64,000 bases of DNA, taken from an uncultured Prevotellaceae bacterium. GTDB taxonomy: Bacteria; Bacteroidota; Bacteroidia; Bacteroidales; Bacteroidaceae. Where the stretch lies: the NCBI GenBank assembly GCA_900315745.1, contig ONAG01000004.1, positions 1 to 64,000 of the forward strand, in the 5' to 3' direction. Position 1 is the stretch's first letter. Every line of letters starts with the position of its first letter. Made by a program: the position numbers and the translations under genes. The notes under the pieces are model-generated. The model was not told the origin of the DNA and searched no databases. It worked only from the letters and a program-made list of their open reading frames with translations. Shown piece after piece: positions 25,554-34,808 of this stretch.

Positions 25554-26252
25554 TTATCCCTGCATCAACAAGGAGTAAATGATAGCCAAGGCATACGATG
25601 CGACAAGCACCGAAGCCACCACGTCCACATCGCTTACATTATATCCAGTAGATGTGTATTGCGATGAAATGTAGTGCTGACCACGATTAATCTTTCTTGT
25701 AGCCAACCAATAGACAAAATATGCCAATATTCCTACGACCGAACCAAAAATGATGCCCATCAGGATGTCTGTAGGATAATGCATGGCAAGATAAAGTCTT
25801 GTATAACAATTAACTAATGCCCAAGATATCATAAGCAATGAAAGCACCCTGTTTCTCACGAGCAGGCAAAAGAACATGGAAATGCCAAAAGTATTGGAAG
25901 CATGTGCAGAGAAGAAGCTGTAGTCGCTTCCTCTTCTATCATTGACAACATGCACCATTTGCATCCATTCTGGGTCGCTTCCTGGTCTTGGTCTGGCAAA
26001 AGTAGGTTTTACAATCCCCTCCGTTATCAATTCTGTCATACAGAAACAAAGAGCACATCCGGCAACCACCATAAAGACTTGCTCCATTGTCTCATTGTTT
26101 TTCATTACGAGAAAAAGCAGAGCAACATATAAAGGCACCCAGGTCAAACCTGAAGTAAGTGTGACCATGAGCGTGTCGAAAAACAAAGAATGATTGTCGT
26201 TGAACACGCCAAGAATGCTTCTATCTATGTCGTTGACAGCTTGGAAATCCAT
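25554..26252 (-). CDS. PAP2-family membrane phosphatase
   Basis: This 232-residue membrane protein has five to six predicted transmembrane helices and the three-part phosphatase signature: K-P-T-F-A-R-P-R-P, S-F-F-S-A-H-A-S-N, and R-L-Y-L-A-M-H-Y-P-T-D. The middle motif has S-A-H where many relatives have P-S-G-H. Likely substrates are undecaprenyl pyrophosphate, lipid A phosphates or phosphatidate; the sequence does not decide. It sits between batDE (12 nt) and queA (12 nt), so it is co-transcribed with the Bat genes. Confidence 0.9.
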   Translation of the reverse strand: MDFQAVNDIDRSILGVFNDNHSLFFDTLMVTLTSGLTWVPLYVALLFLVMKNNETMEQVFMVVAGCALCFCMTELITEGIVKPTFARPRPGSDPEWMQMVHVVNDRRGSDYSFFSAHASNTFGISMFFCLLVRNRVLSLLMISWALVNCYTRLYLAMHYPTDILMGIIFGSVVGILAYFVYWLATRKINRGQHYISSQYTSTGYNVSDVDVVASVLVASYALAIIYSLLMQG

Positions 26253-26264
26253 TTTATCCGAGCA

Positions 26265-28832
26265 TCATATTTCCTCTATGGCATTATCATTCAACCATCC
26301 CTGCCTGCCATCTTCAGTTTTCACCTCTTTCCACCCTTTAATGGAAACGTCGGTGATATCCACCTTGGTACCTTCATGGATGACAAAAGAAGCCTCAGAA
26401 TTGTCTGCTGGTGTCTTTTTCACATTTACAGAAGATGCAACAACGATTGCCATTGTCCTATTCTCAAGCAAGCTTTTTTGCTGGTAAGCAAATAAATTGG
26501 AAAAGACGAACAACAACAAGAATGCTATTGCACCATAAAATCCTATCTTTCTGAAAAGAAGTTCATCTGCAAACAGATACAGCATCAACAATACCAAAAC
26601 AAGAATGATGCTTGCAATAGCAGCCAAAGCCCATCTATCGACACTTGTAAAATTGACCAATGCCCTATACCAATTGACGAAGAAAATCTCCGGCTGTGGT
26701 GTCACCTTATCAATAGTCTTGGACCTTGCAAATTTCAGATTGAACATGATGTCTTCATCACCAGGAGCCAACAAGTGCGCCCTCTCATAGTTGAGAATTG
26801 CCCTTGTGATATTGTCTGTTCTGAAATAAGCATTCCCAAGATTGAAATACAAGTCAGCACTGACACCATCCTTGAGCAATTCTTCATAATCTACAATAGC
26901 CTGTTGGTAATTGCCCTTCAGATATTCCATGTCAGCATTCTCCTTTGTAACAGCAGAAGTAATTGTCGGCATGAAAAGAGCCATGACCAGAATGACAAAA
27001 GTCGAAGACTTTCGTGACCTGTTTTTCATGGCATTCTCAATATCCATTATTGCCATCATGGCAGATTCAAACGTTTTGTTCATATTACCTTTGGCATCAC
27101 CTGGTGCATACCTTTCAAATTCACATTCGTCAAGAGCCTCAATAAATTTTAAAATTGTGGATTGCCCTACTCCACAGTTTTCCAATTTCTCACTTACATT
27201 GTCACGTGAGAGCTGTTCCTCAGGCATGTTAAGTTTGTCTCCCACATACCCCCACAAAGCTTTGAGCACCTCATCATAAAAGAGATTGTTTTCTCCTTTG
27301 AGCATCAACCTGTTGGCGGTTCTCAGTCTCTTGGTAGCCACTTTGTTGGCATTTTTGGCTTTTACCTTTATTATGTCTGCATTATCGAGAGCCCTCTTAC
27401 GGAAAATGCCTAATAGAGCGAGGAAAGCAGCTAAAGGGATGAAAATCCATATCCAATAAGAAGTGGAGCCATAGAAGAATTCTCCAGCTTTATGAAGTGA
27501 GGCTTTTCCTCTTTTGATGGGTCTGATATCCTTGTCTTCCATGTTGGAGAAATCGGATACGGAACCATTGCCGTCGCCAGGAGCCACCTTTAATGTGAAA
27601 GGTTGTGTCTGAACAGTTTTATAGTTGTTGCTACCAGTGTCATAATAAACGAGTTCGACAGCAGGAATGGTATATTCCCCAGGATTTCTTGGCACAGCGA
27701 TATAATCATATATCATGTTGCCCTCCACACCATTGGCAGAAAGCCCTGTTTTGTCAGTCACCTCGGGGTCGTATTTGTCAAAGTCTTTAGGGAAGTCAAC
27801 CACAGGTTGCTTTATCAATTTAAGGTTTCCTACTCCCCCCACGACAACTCTGAGTTTGATAGGATCGCCAGCCTTCACCTCTTGACTTTCAAGTTGGGCT
27901 GAAATGTTGAATTTCCCTACGCCTCCTGAAAAATTAGCCGGTCTTGTTGGCAAAGAGTCCACTTGGACAGTAATGCCAGGAGCAACAATTTCCCTATCAA
28001 CTTCCACATATCCAGAGCCACCATTGAAGAATGCCTCAAAAGGATCCACACTATTGTTTTTCTGAACTACAGTGCCTTTGAAAGTTATGCTTGGAATCTC
28101 AAGTTTTCCTGTCATTTGAGGATACATAACGTATTGGCTCCAAGTGACGCATTTATAATTTCTACCATTCACATTTTCAATGTGGAAACTTTTTTGTTCT
28201 GGCAGTTCCACTTCTTGTGTATGGAATCCCGTAAGGTCTGGCATTTTTCCATTGAGTTGGGTAAGGTCCAATAGAGTATATACCTTATATGTGAGCAATA
28301 TAGGCTCTTGTTCGTGTACATGAGTTTTGTTGGCACTCACCCTTATGAAAAGGTCCTTGTTTGATATAGGTGTGCCAGCAGACTGCATTTCAGGTTGGTC
28401 ATCTTGGTCTTGATGGAATTTTGCTCCATTATTTCCAGAAGAAGAATGCTGTGAATTTCCAACGACACTAATTCTCACTGGGTCAGAAGCCACATTTTTT
28501 CCTCCAATTACGATATGAGCAGGTGGCAGCACAAAGTTTCCACTCTTTGTACCCATAAGTGTGTAAGTATAAGTGGTCGAAGAAGAACTTGTTGCATGTC
28601 CATTAACGATAGTATAGCTTTCTTGTTGCGAGACACTTGGTCCAAAAACGACTTCAAATTCATCTGGTATGTTACCCAGACGAATATTGTCGGCATTTGA
28701 AGTATTTACAGTATATTCAAGCCTGAAATTCTCACCCGCGGCAACTCTCGAAGGAGCATGCACAGCTATTCTTTGTGCTTGCACAGCGAGAGTCATGCTT
28801 AAAAGCATCAATATGAATGTTGTTTTTTTCAT
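26265..28832 (-). CDS. batD: Fused BatD-BatE protein of the Bat (aerotolerance) operon
   Basis: This 855-residue protein has two parts. The N-terminal half is BatD: signal peptide 1-19 (ends A-V-Q-A), several periplasmic beta-sandwich domains, and a membrane helix near 455-475. The C-terminal part is BatE: TPR repeats (Y-L-K-G-N-Y-Q-Q-A-I-V-D-Y; Y-F-N-L-G-N-A-Y-F), two membrane helices (~725-775) and a C-terminal SH3-like domain. The join carries M602 (K-N-R-S-R-K) followed by a hydrophobic stretch that looks like the old BatE signal peptide. An internal start at ATG 27029 could therefore produce separate BatE. The family is linked to oxygen tolerance and envelope stress; its biochemistry is unclear. 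Confidence 0.88.
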   Translation of the reverse strand: MKKTTFILMLLSMTLAVQAQRIAVHAPSRVAAGENFRLEYTVNTSNADNIRLGNIPDEFEVVFGPSVSQQESYTIVNGHATSSSSTTYTYTLMGTKSGNFVLPPAHIVIGGKNVASDPVRISVVGNSQHSSSGNNGAKFHQDQDDQPEMQSAGTPISNKDLFIRVSANKTHVHEQEPILLTYKVYTLLDLTQLNGKMPDLTGFHTQEVELPEQKSFHIENVNGRNYKCVTWSQYVMYPQMTGKLEIPSITFKGTVVQKNNSVDPFEAFFNGGSGYVEVDREIVAPGITVQVDSLPTRPANFSGGVGKFNISAQLESQEVKAGDPIKLRVVVGGVGNLKLIKQPVVDFPKDFDKYDPEVTDKTGLSANGVEGNMIYDYIAVPRNPGEYTIPAVELVYYDTGSNNYKTVQTQPFTLKVAPGDGNGSVSDFSNMEDKDIRPIKRGKASLHKAGEFFYGSTSYWIWIFIPLAAFLALLGIFRKRALDNADIIKVKAKNANKVATKRLRTANRLMLKGENNLFYDEVLKALWGYVGDKLNMPEEQLSRDNVSEKLENCGVGQSTILKFIEALDECEFERYAPGDAKGNMNKTFESAMMAIMDIENAMKNRSRKSSTFVILVMALFMPTITSAVTKENADMEYLKGNYQQAIVDYEELLKDGVSADLYFNLGNAYFRTDNITRAILNYERAHLLAPGDEDIMFNLKFARSKTIDKVTPQPEIFFVNWYRALVNFTSVDRWALAAIASIILVLVLLMLYLFADELLFRKIGFYGAIAFLLLFVFSNLFAYQQKSLLENRTMAIVVASSVNVKKTPADNSEASFVIHEGTKVDITDVSIKGWKEVKTEDGRQGWLNDNAIEEI

Positions 28833-28852
28833 GATTCATCCAATTGAGAAAA

Positions 28853-29581
28853 TCACCAGTTTTTTTGCAAAATCTTTCTTCTTGGCTGTTGCATAGCCTT
28901 GTCGAGACGCTCTTTTGTTCGTTTTTCCTCTTGAACAGCAGCATCAAGAAGTCTTTCAGCATTATCATTGCTTATTTGCTGTTCTTGAGGCTGTTGCTTG
29001 TCCTTATTTTTGTCCTGGTTTTCCTTCTGTTCTTGGTTTTTATTTTGGTCTTCTTTTTTGTTGTCCTTGTTTTTATCTTTGTCTTTGTTGTTATCTTGCC
29101 CTCCGTTCTTATCCTGATTTTGATTTTGGTTATTCTGGTCTTGATTTTGTTTCAGTTGCCTTTTAGCCAATTCAAGATTATATCTTGTTTCATCGTCGTG
29201 AGGGTTGTTTCTCAAAGCTTCCTTGTAAGCTTCGATGGCATTGGCATAATCCTGATGATTATGAAACAGCACACCAATATTGTGATATGCCATAGCCTTC
29301 CTAATCTTGTTTGTTTCTGCCTGTCCTGCCTTTTGGAACTGCACAACAGCAATGGAATCCTGCCCTAATTGCATGGCAGCACATCCATGATTGTATATTG
29401 CCTGAGTGTTGTTCTCATTTATAGACATAGCCTTTTGGTATTCCAAGTCGGCCTTTTCGTAAGCCCCACTTCTGAAATACTTATTTCCCAAACGAATATG
29501 TTGTCTGTCCGTTTGTGCAAAGATGTTGTTGGCGAACAACAAGCCAAACAAAATCAAGAAAAAATTCATATATCGGGTCAT
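28853..29581 (-). CDS. batC: BatC, periplasmic TPR protein
   Basis: This 242-residue protein has an N-terminal signal/anchor (ends N-I-F-A-Q) and three to four TPR repeats (~25-140: H-I-R-L-G-N-K-Y-F-R-S-G; A-I-Y-N-H-G-C-A-A; A-M-A-Y-H-N-I-G-V-L). It ends with a highly charged Q/N/K/D/E low-complexity tail (~145-205) and a short helical end. Such a tail is usual for BatC. ATG 29581 was chosen because the upstream in-frame start is TTG overlapping batB. It probably scaffolds the VWA proteins encoded immediately upstream. Confidence 0.9.
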   Translation of the reverse strand: MTRYMNFFLILFGLLFANNIFAQTDRQHIRLGNKYFRSGAYEKADLEYQKAMSINENNTQAIYNHGCAAMQLGQDSIAVVQFQKAGQAETNKIRKAMAYHNIGVLFHNHQDYANAIEAYKEALRNNPHDDETRYNLELAKRQLKQNQDQNNQNQNQDKNGGQDNNKDKDKNKDNKKEDQNKNQEQKENQDKNKDKQQPQEQQISNDNAERLLDAAVQEEKRTKERLDKAMQQPRRKILQKNW

Positions 29582-29586
29582 GGGAA

Positions 29587-30627
29587 TCAAATTTTGGTGG
29601 TTTTTACCTTTCTATTGAATATTCTGACATTTTTGAAAAGTCGGTTTTTCCGTTGCAAAATCAATATTTCGGCAATGAGCAAGACGAGCGCCAACAAAGC
29701 CACAGCTTGAAATTGCTCATCATATTCACTATAAATGATGGTTTCCGATTCGCCTTTTTGCATTTTAGCTATTTCGTCTTCCAGTTTTTGCTGAGCCTTG
29801 CTGTTATTATCCACATGAATATAAGTGCCACTTCCAGCCTCGGCTATTTCCTTGCACATTTCTTGGTTCAGCCGAGTGATGACAGTTTCTCCTGTGTTGT
29901 CGGTAAGAAATCTTCCGTCACTTGTCTTTATGGTTGAACCATGTTCGGTACCCACTCCCAAGATGAAAATTCTCACCCCTTTGTTTTTAGCTTCTTTTGC
30001 CATTTCCACGGCTCTACCTTCATGGTCTTCTCCATCAGTAATCAATATTATGGCCTTGTCGGCTGTTTCGTCGGGTGTGAAACTCAAGAGAGCAAGATTG
30101 ATAGCTGCAGCAATATCCGTACCCTGTGATGCAATCAGAGAAGGAGAGATGGTATGAGTGAACATTTTAGCCGACACATAATCAGAAGTTATGGGCAGCT
30201 GTACAAAGGCATCTCCTGCATAAACAATGAGTCCAATCTTGTCGTTGACAAACTTATCTACAATATTTTCTACAAGCAATTTGCTTTTTGCCAGTCTTGA
30301 AGGAGCCACATCGTTAGCCAACATGGAATTTGAAATATCCATGCAAATGATGGCCTCGATACCCATTCTTTTTTCACGGCTTACTTTAGCTCCCATTTGT
30401 GGCCTTGCCAGTGCAACTATTAGCAAAGCTAAAGCTGCCATTGTGACCCAGAACTTGACTTTAGGTCGAACAGTAGATACGTCCTCCATCATTTGAGTCA
30501 CGAGTTCAGCATCGCCGAACTTCTTGATCCTTTTTTTTCTTTTCCTATCGGAAAGCATCCTGATGCACCACAATAGCGGTATGGCGATCAGCAGATACAA
30601 ATATATAGGGTCTTCAAATCTGAACAT
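29587..30627 (-). CDS. batB: BatB, membrane-anchored VWA-domain protein
   Basis: This 346-residue protein has two N-terminal transmembrane helices (~7-20, ~56-75), a von Willebrand A domain with an intact MIDAS (I-C-M-D-I-S-N-S-M; later L-I-T-D-G-E-D-H-E-G) and a C-terminal membrane helix (~310-330). VWA proteins bind divalent metal and mediate protein contacts. BatB works with BatA and a MoxR ATPase in this operon type. It lies 12 nt after batA. Confidence 0.94.
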   Translation of the reverse strand: MFRFEDPIYLYLLIAIPLLWCIRMLSDRKRKKRIKKFGDAELVTQMMEDVSTVRPKVKFWVTMAALALLIVALARPQMGAKVSREKRMGIEAIICMDISNSMLANDVAPSRLAKSKLLVENIVDKFVNDKIGLIVYAGDAFVQLPITSDYVSAKMFTHTISPSLIASQGTDIAAAINLALLSFTPDETADKAIILITDGEDHEGRAVEMAKEAKNKGVRIFILGVGTEHGSTIKTSDGRFLTDNTGETVITRLNQEMCKEIAEAGSGTYIHVDNNSKAQQKLEDEIAKMQKGESETIIYSEYDEQFQAVALLALVLLIAEILILQRKNRLFKNVRIFNRKVKTTKI

Positions 30628-30639
30628 GTTATTCGAGTT

Positions 30640-31638
30640 TTATGGAATGCGTCTGAAAATAGTGACACGCAATAGTATTTCGAGCAATATGATGATGATG
30701 GCAGCAAGAGCAAAAGGCTGGAAAGCCTCATATTTCTTACTGTACTTCTTTACGTCGAATTTTGTTTTTTCCAATTTGTCAATATCCTTGTATATTTTCT
30801 TCAGCTCCCCCTTGTTGGTGGCTCTGTAGAAATTACCATTTGTTTTGGCAGCAATATCCCTCAAAGTCTTCGTGTCTATTTTTTCCATCCTGTTGACATA
30901 TTGTATAGTTCCGCCAACATTCATGGGGAACCTTGCCACTTTGTCAGTCCCTACAGCTATGGTATAAACTCTGACACCATATTTTTTTGCAAGTTCAGCT
31001 GCTGTCATGGGTGAGATGTCACCCGCATTGTTACTGCCATCAGTCAACAAAATCACGACCTTGCTTTTCGCCTTGCTATCCTTGAGCCTACTAATGGCAT
31101 TTGCCAACCCCATACCTATAGCCGTACCATTTTGTATTAATCCAATGGCAGCAATATCAGTTCTGACATTCACAAGCAAATTGATAAGAGACTGGTGGTC
31201 GGTTGTCAGAGGACATTGCGTGAAAGCCTCACCGGCAAAGATGTTAAGTCCGATATTATCATCAGGTCTTCCTGAGATGAATTCCACAGCCACCTCTTTA
31301 GCGGCTTCCAATCTATTAGGCGACAGGTCTTCTGCCAGCATGGAAGTGGAAACGTCCATAGACAGCATAATGTCAATACCCTCGACGGAACGCTCACCCC
31401 AAGAATTATGTGTTTGAGGTCTTGCCAGCACTATTACAACCAATATGAAAGCCAAAGTTCTTAGAATTGTAGGGAAGTGAAGCAGCCTCACCCTCCAACT
31501 TTTTGGCGCATATTGATAAGGAAAGGTGTCGCTCATTCTCATCGTAGGTTCTGCCTTCTTTCTATACAAGAAGAACCACAATACGAAAGGAATGAGGAGC
31601 AACAGCAGCAGGAAGAACCCTTTGTTAGCAAATTCCAT
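30640..31638 (-). CDS. batA: BatA, membrane-anchored VWA-domain protein
   Basis: This 332-residue protein is a paralogue of BatB with the same layout: two N-terminal transmembrane helices, VWA domain with MIDAS D-V-S-T-S (L-S-M-D-V-S-T-S-M-L) and L-L-T-D-G-S-N-N-A-G-D, and a C-terminal membrane helix (~310-328). It lies between the DUF4381-like gene and batB. The paired BatA/BatB proteins probably face the periplasm. Confidence 0.94.
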   Translation of the reverse strand: MEFANKGFFLLLLLLIPFVLWFFLYRKKAEPTMRMSDTFPYQYAPKSWRVRLLHFPTILRTLAFILVVIVLARPQTHNSWGERSVEGIDIMLSMDVSTSMLAEDLSPNRLEAAKEVAVEFISGRPDDNIGLNIFAGEAFTQCPLTTDHQSLINLLVNVRTDIAAIGLIQNGTAIGMGLANAISRLKDSKAKSKVVILLTDGSNNAGDISPMTAAELAKKYGVRVYTIAVGTDKVARFPMNVGGTIQYVNRMEKIDTKTLRDIAAKTNGNFYRATNKGELKKIYKDIDKLEKTKFDVKKYSKKYEAFQPFALAAIIIILLEILLRVTIFRRIP

Positions 31639-31669
31639 ATTTTATTTTCCTTAAAATCAATTGTTTGTA

Positions 31670-32740
31670 TCAGTCGAGTAATTGCGCAAGTGTCCAAAAT
31701 ACATACACCAAAATAATGGCAGCAGCAATGGAAACTATCGCAATAACTGCTTTCAGAATGATGCGCGACCTTCTGCTTCGCATGTCACTCTCAGAGAGTT
31801 TTGGCTTTATCTTCTCAACAGTAGGCATGTCTTCTCTCTTTGTCGTTTCGATAAACTCCACGACAGACGACATATTCTTGTCTATCTCATTAAGCATAGT
31901 GGAATACTTGGCGAACTTGACGAGGTCGGCTGTTTCAAGCAAGCTTCTCAACTCATCTATTTTGGATTGGTCGTCAGTCTTCTGAAGATGCTCTACAATT
32001 TCTCCACTTGTCATCTCCATAGCATTAAAGCCAAACCTTTCCTCAAGATAAGTTCTGAGAGTGTCGGTAAGTCTGGTATAATACTCCTTTTGGTTCTCAG
32101 AGATGTCAATTTTATCAGCCTTGATACGCTCAATTTCCTTCATTGCCTTTTGATGTGGCAGCAATCTTCTGATAATGCGAATTTTGGTAATGACGGGTTT
32201 GTTCTCCTTCAATCTTCCATACAGATAGAAAGCCAAAGCTATCAAGAGAATAAACAAAACGCTCATCCAGAAAGGCTTTTTCCACTCGTTCCAGTCAAAC
32301 GGGTTGTTCTGCACACTTTTAGGAGGAAAATATTGGTTAGGATGCAATGTATCGACCTCTACAGCAAGCACCTTTAGAGCAAGGTTTTTGCTTTTGTAGT
32401 TTTTCCCTCCTACGACAACGTTCATCGGTGGCAAGTAATACAATGTATCATCAAATGACGTAATAGTATATTTTCGAGCCACCCTCACCTTGTTGTTGTC
32501 AAGCTTTGTTGTGTCACAATCTGTTGTTTCAAGCACTTCCACCCCTGGAGTCAGCATTTGTCTCTGATTGAAAACAGGCAGCTGTGCCTCCTGTCCTTCA
32601 TTCAAGGTGACGCTTAGAGTAATGTGAGCTTGTTCGCCAATAAATATGGCAGTAGAATCTATCTTTGACTCAACAACAACTTGAGCCAATACATTCAAGG
32701 ATAAGAAAACCAATAATATAGAGAATGCAATTCTTTTCAT
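31670..32740 (-). CDS. DUF4381-like membrane protein of the Bat operon
   Basis: This 356-residue exported membrane protein has signal peptide 1-19 (ends V-L-A-Q), a periplasmic BatD-like beta domain (~20-145), a transmembrane helix (~158-178), a cytoplasmic helical region (~180-320) and a last membrane helix near 328-350. This gene type commonly lies between the DUF58 and batA genes in Bacteroidetes and is unnamed. The beta domain shares a motif with BatD of the same operon (N-V-V-V-G-G-K-N-Y-K-S versus H-I-V-I-G-G-K-N-V-A-S), suggesting common ancestry. Confidence 0.82.
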   Translation of the reverse strand: MKRIAFSILLVFLSLNVLAQVVVESKIDSTAIFIGEQAHITLSVTLNEGQEAQLPVFNQRQMLTPGVEVLETTDCDTTKLDNNKVRVARKYTITSFDDTLYYLPPMNVVVGGKNYKSKNLALKVLAVEVDTLHPNQYFPPKSVQNNPFDWNEWKKPFWMSVLFILLIALAFYLYGRLKENKPVITKIRIIRRLLPHQKAMKEIERIKADKIDISENQKEYYTRLTDTLRTYLEERFGFNAMEMTSGEIVEHLQKTDDQSKIDELRSLLETADLVKFAKYSTMLNEIDKNMSSVVEFIETTKREDMPTVEKIKPKLSESDMRSRRSRIILKAVIAIVSIAAAIILVYVFWTLAQLLD

Positions 32741-32750
32741 AAATCATCGA

Positions 32751-33620
32751 TTAAGTTCTCATAGCAAATAGCATCCTTAGCATCTTGACAAAGTCTTCGT
32801 TGGTAGCCACAGATACATTGTCGACGTTGCATTTGGTAAATACTTGCTTGAGTTCAGCTTGTCTTTTCAACCAATGTGCAGCATGAGCATAACGCATTTT
32901 TTTGTTACTGGTGTCGATGACCATTTCGTGCCCTGTCTCTGCATCCTTCACCCTTATCAAGCCTACATTAGGCATCTCCTTGGCTCTCTGGTCGTAAACC
33001 TGGATAGCCACCACATCATGTTTTTGGTTGGCTATTGTAAGCTGGTCTTGGAAAGAGTTTCTTACAAAGAAATCACTAAGTAAGAATGCTGTACAGCTAT
33101 GTTTCATAACTTTCGTCAAGAATTCCACAGCCATTCCCACATTTGTGCGTAGGCTCTCCGGCTTGAAGTTGAGCATTTCCCTTATGATGAAGAGAATATG
33201 CTTTCTTCCTTTTTTAGGTGGAATGTATTTTTCAATTTTGTCGGAGAAGAACACAACACCAATTTTGTCATTGTTCTGAATGGCGCTGAAAGCCAAAGTG
33301 GCAGCAATCTCAGCCACCATATCTCTTTTTGTCTGCCTGATAGTGCCAAAATCAAGAGAGCCGCTGACATCAACAAGTAGCATAACAGTGAGTTCCCTCT
33401 CTTCCTCAAAGACCTTGACATAAGGTTTGTGGAAGCGAGCCGTCACATTCCAATCGATATCCCTTACGTCATCGCCATACTGATACTCCCTCACTTCTGA
33501 GAAAGCCATACCCCTTCCTTTAAAAGCAGAATGGTATTGTCCAGCGAAGATGTTTTGGCTCAGTCGTCTTGTCTTGATTTCGATCTGGCGCACCTTTTTC
33601 AGCAACTCAGCAGTCTCCAT
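32751..33620 (-). CDS. DUF58-domain protein of the MoxR/Bat operon
   Basis: This 289-residue soluble protein has the DUF58 core (Y-G-D-D-V-R-D-I-D-W-N-V-T-A-R, residues ~49-63) and a VWA-like metal site (L-L-V-D-V-S-G-S-L-D, ~80-90). It is the usual partner encoded next to MoxR ATPases. Its ATG shares one nucleotide with the moxR stop (TAATG), indicating translational coupling. Confidence 0.93.
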   Translation of the reverse strand: METAELLKKVRQIEIKTRRLSQNIFAGQYHSAFKGRGMAFSEVREYQYGDDVRDIDWNVTARFHKPYVKVFEEERELTVMLLVDVSGSLDFGTIRQTKRDMVAEIAATLAFSAIQNNDKIGVVFFSDKIEKYIPPKKGRKHILFIIREMLNFKPESLRTNVGMAVEFLTKVMKHSCTAFLLSDFFVRNSFQDQLTIANQKHDVVAIQVYDQRAKEMPNVGLIRVKDAETGHEMVIDTSNKKMRYAHAAHWLKRQAELKQVFTKCNVDNVSVATNEDFVKMLRMLFAMRT

Positions 33621-34615
33621 TAGGGAACCTCCACCTTATTGATGATTTTGCTAACAATTTCCTCACTTCTTACATTTGTAGCCTCAGCCTCATAAGTGAG
33701 TCCGATTCTATGCCTCAAGACATCGTGTGCAATAGCCTTGACATCTTCAGGAACAACAAATCCACGCCTCTTGATGAAAGCATATGCCCGTGCAGCTTTT
33801 GCCAGACTGATACTCGCTCTTGGAGAACCACCAAAGGCGATGAGATCTTTCAATTCAATCAATGAATACCTTTCCGGGTATCTTGTGGCAAATACGATGT
33901 CAGCGATATATTGTTCGATTTTTTCATCGATGTAAACTTGTCTGACAACTTCTCTTGCGTCAATGATTTCCTGTGCTGTCGTAACAGGCTTTACTTCTGG
34001 CAAGCTGCCATGCAAATTCTCACGGATAATGAGTTTTTCCTCTTGTAAAGTTGGGTAGTCAATTACAGCTTTCAGCATGAACCTGTCAACCTGTGCCTCA
34101 GGAAGCTGATATGTGCCCTCCTGTTCAATAGGATTCTGTGTTGCCATGACCAAAAAGGGATCAGGGAGAGGGAATGTCCTGTCTCCTATGGTAACCTGAT
34201 GTTCCTGCATCGCCTCAAGCAAAGCACTTTGCACTTTTGCCGGTGCTCTATTGATTTCATCAGCCAAAATGAAATTAGCGAATACAGGACCTTTTTTCAC
34301 TTGGAAATTCTCGTCCTTTTGCGAATAAATCATTGTGCCAACAACGTCTGCAGGCAGGAGGTCAGGAGTGAACTGTATTCTGCTATATTTGGCATCGATA
34401 AGTTGGGATAGAGTCTTTATGGCAAGTGTTTTTGCCAATCCAGGAACACCTTCCAACAAGATGTGTCCATCACTAAGTAGTCCGATAAGAAGTGTGTCCA
34501 CCAAGTGTTTTTGTCCCACAATAACTTTGTCCATGCCCATTGTAAGGCTTGACACGAATGCGCTCTGTTGTTCAATCCTGATGTTTAGTTCTCGGATGTC
34601 AAATGATTCTGCCAT
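33620..34615 (-). CDS. MoxR-family AAA+ ATPase
   Basis: This 331-residue cytosolic ATPase has Walker A G-V-P-G-L-A-K-T (~56-63), Walker B I-L-A-D-E-I-N-R-A-P (~119-128), sensor 1 M-A-T-Q-N-P-I-E, and a conserved arginine-finger region. MoxR proteins act as chaperones that load or remodel VWA-domain partners, which fits the DUF58 and BatA/B genes downstream. It is the first gene of the minus-strand Bat run and has its own promoter. Confidence 0.95.
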   Translation of the reverse strand: MAESFDIRELNIRIEQQSAFVSSLTMGMDKVIVGQKHLVDTLLIGLLSDGHILLEGVPGLAKTLAIKTLSQLIDAKYSRIQFTPDLLPADVVGTMIYSQKDENFQVKKGPVFANFILADEINRAPAKVQSALLEAMQEHQVTIGDRTFPLPDPFLVMATQNPIEQEGTYQLPEAQVDRFMLKAVIDYPTLQEEKLIIRENLHGSLPEVKPVTTAQEIIDAREVVRQVYIDEKIEQYIADIVFATRYPERYSLIELKDLIAFGGSPRASISLAKAARAYAFIKRRGFVVPEDVKAIAHDVLRHRIGLTYEAEATNVRSEEIVSKIINKVEVP

Positions 34616-34672
34616 GTTATGTAATATTTATGTTATGTTCGTTGAATGATAATAATATTTCAAAAATCAACG

Positions 34673-34680
34673 CAAAATTA
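34673..34680 (-). promoter_or_regulatory. -7 promoter element (TAATTTTG) for the moxR-bat operon
   Basis: On the minus strand TAATTTTG lies about 58 nt upstream of the moxR ATG and directly downstream of a terminator. It is the most plausible start of the long Bat transcript. Confidence 0.6.
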
Positions 34681-34726
34681 CTACATAAAACATTCATGGG
34701 CGAAAAATGCGAACTAAATAATATTA

Positions 34727-34764
34727 AAAAAGATTCTCAAAACTTATATTTTAAGAATCTTTTA
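34727..34764 (-). terminator. Terminator of the DMP19-to-pncC operon
   Basis: On the minus strand AAAAGATTCT pairs with AGAATCTTTT, with extra A/T pairs inside, around a small loop, followed by a run of six T. It lies 45 nt past the pncC stop. Confidence 0.75.
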
Positions 34765-34808
34765 AGATTTTGGAAAGAAAAGTGTTCCAATAAAACCAAC
34801 AAGGAGGA

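Noticed and set aside
28844..29368. 174-codon plus-strand hydrophobic ORF opposite batC
   Set aside because: The Leu/Val/Phe-rich 'membrane protein' is the antisense of the Lys/Asn/Asp/Gln tail of BatC.
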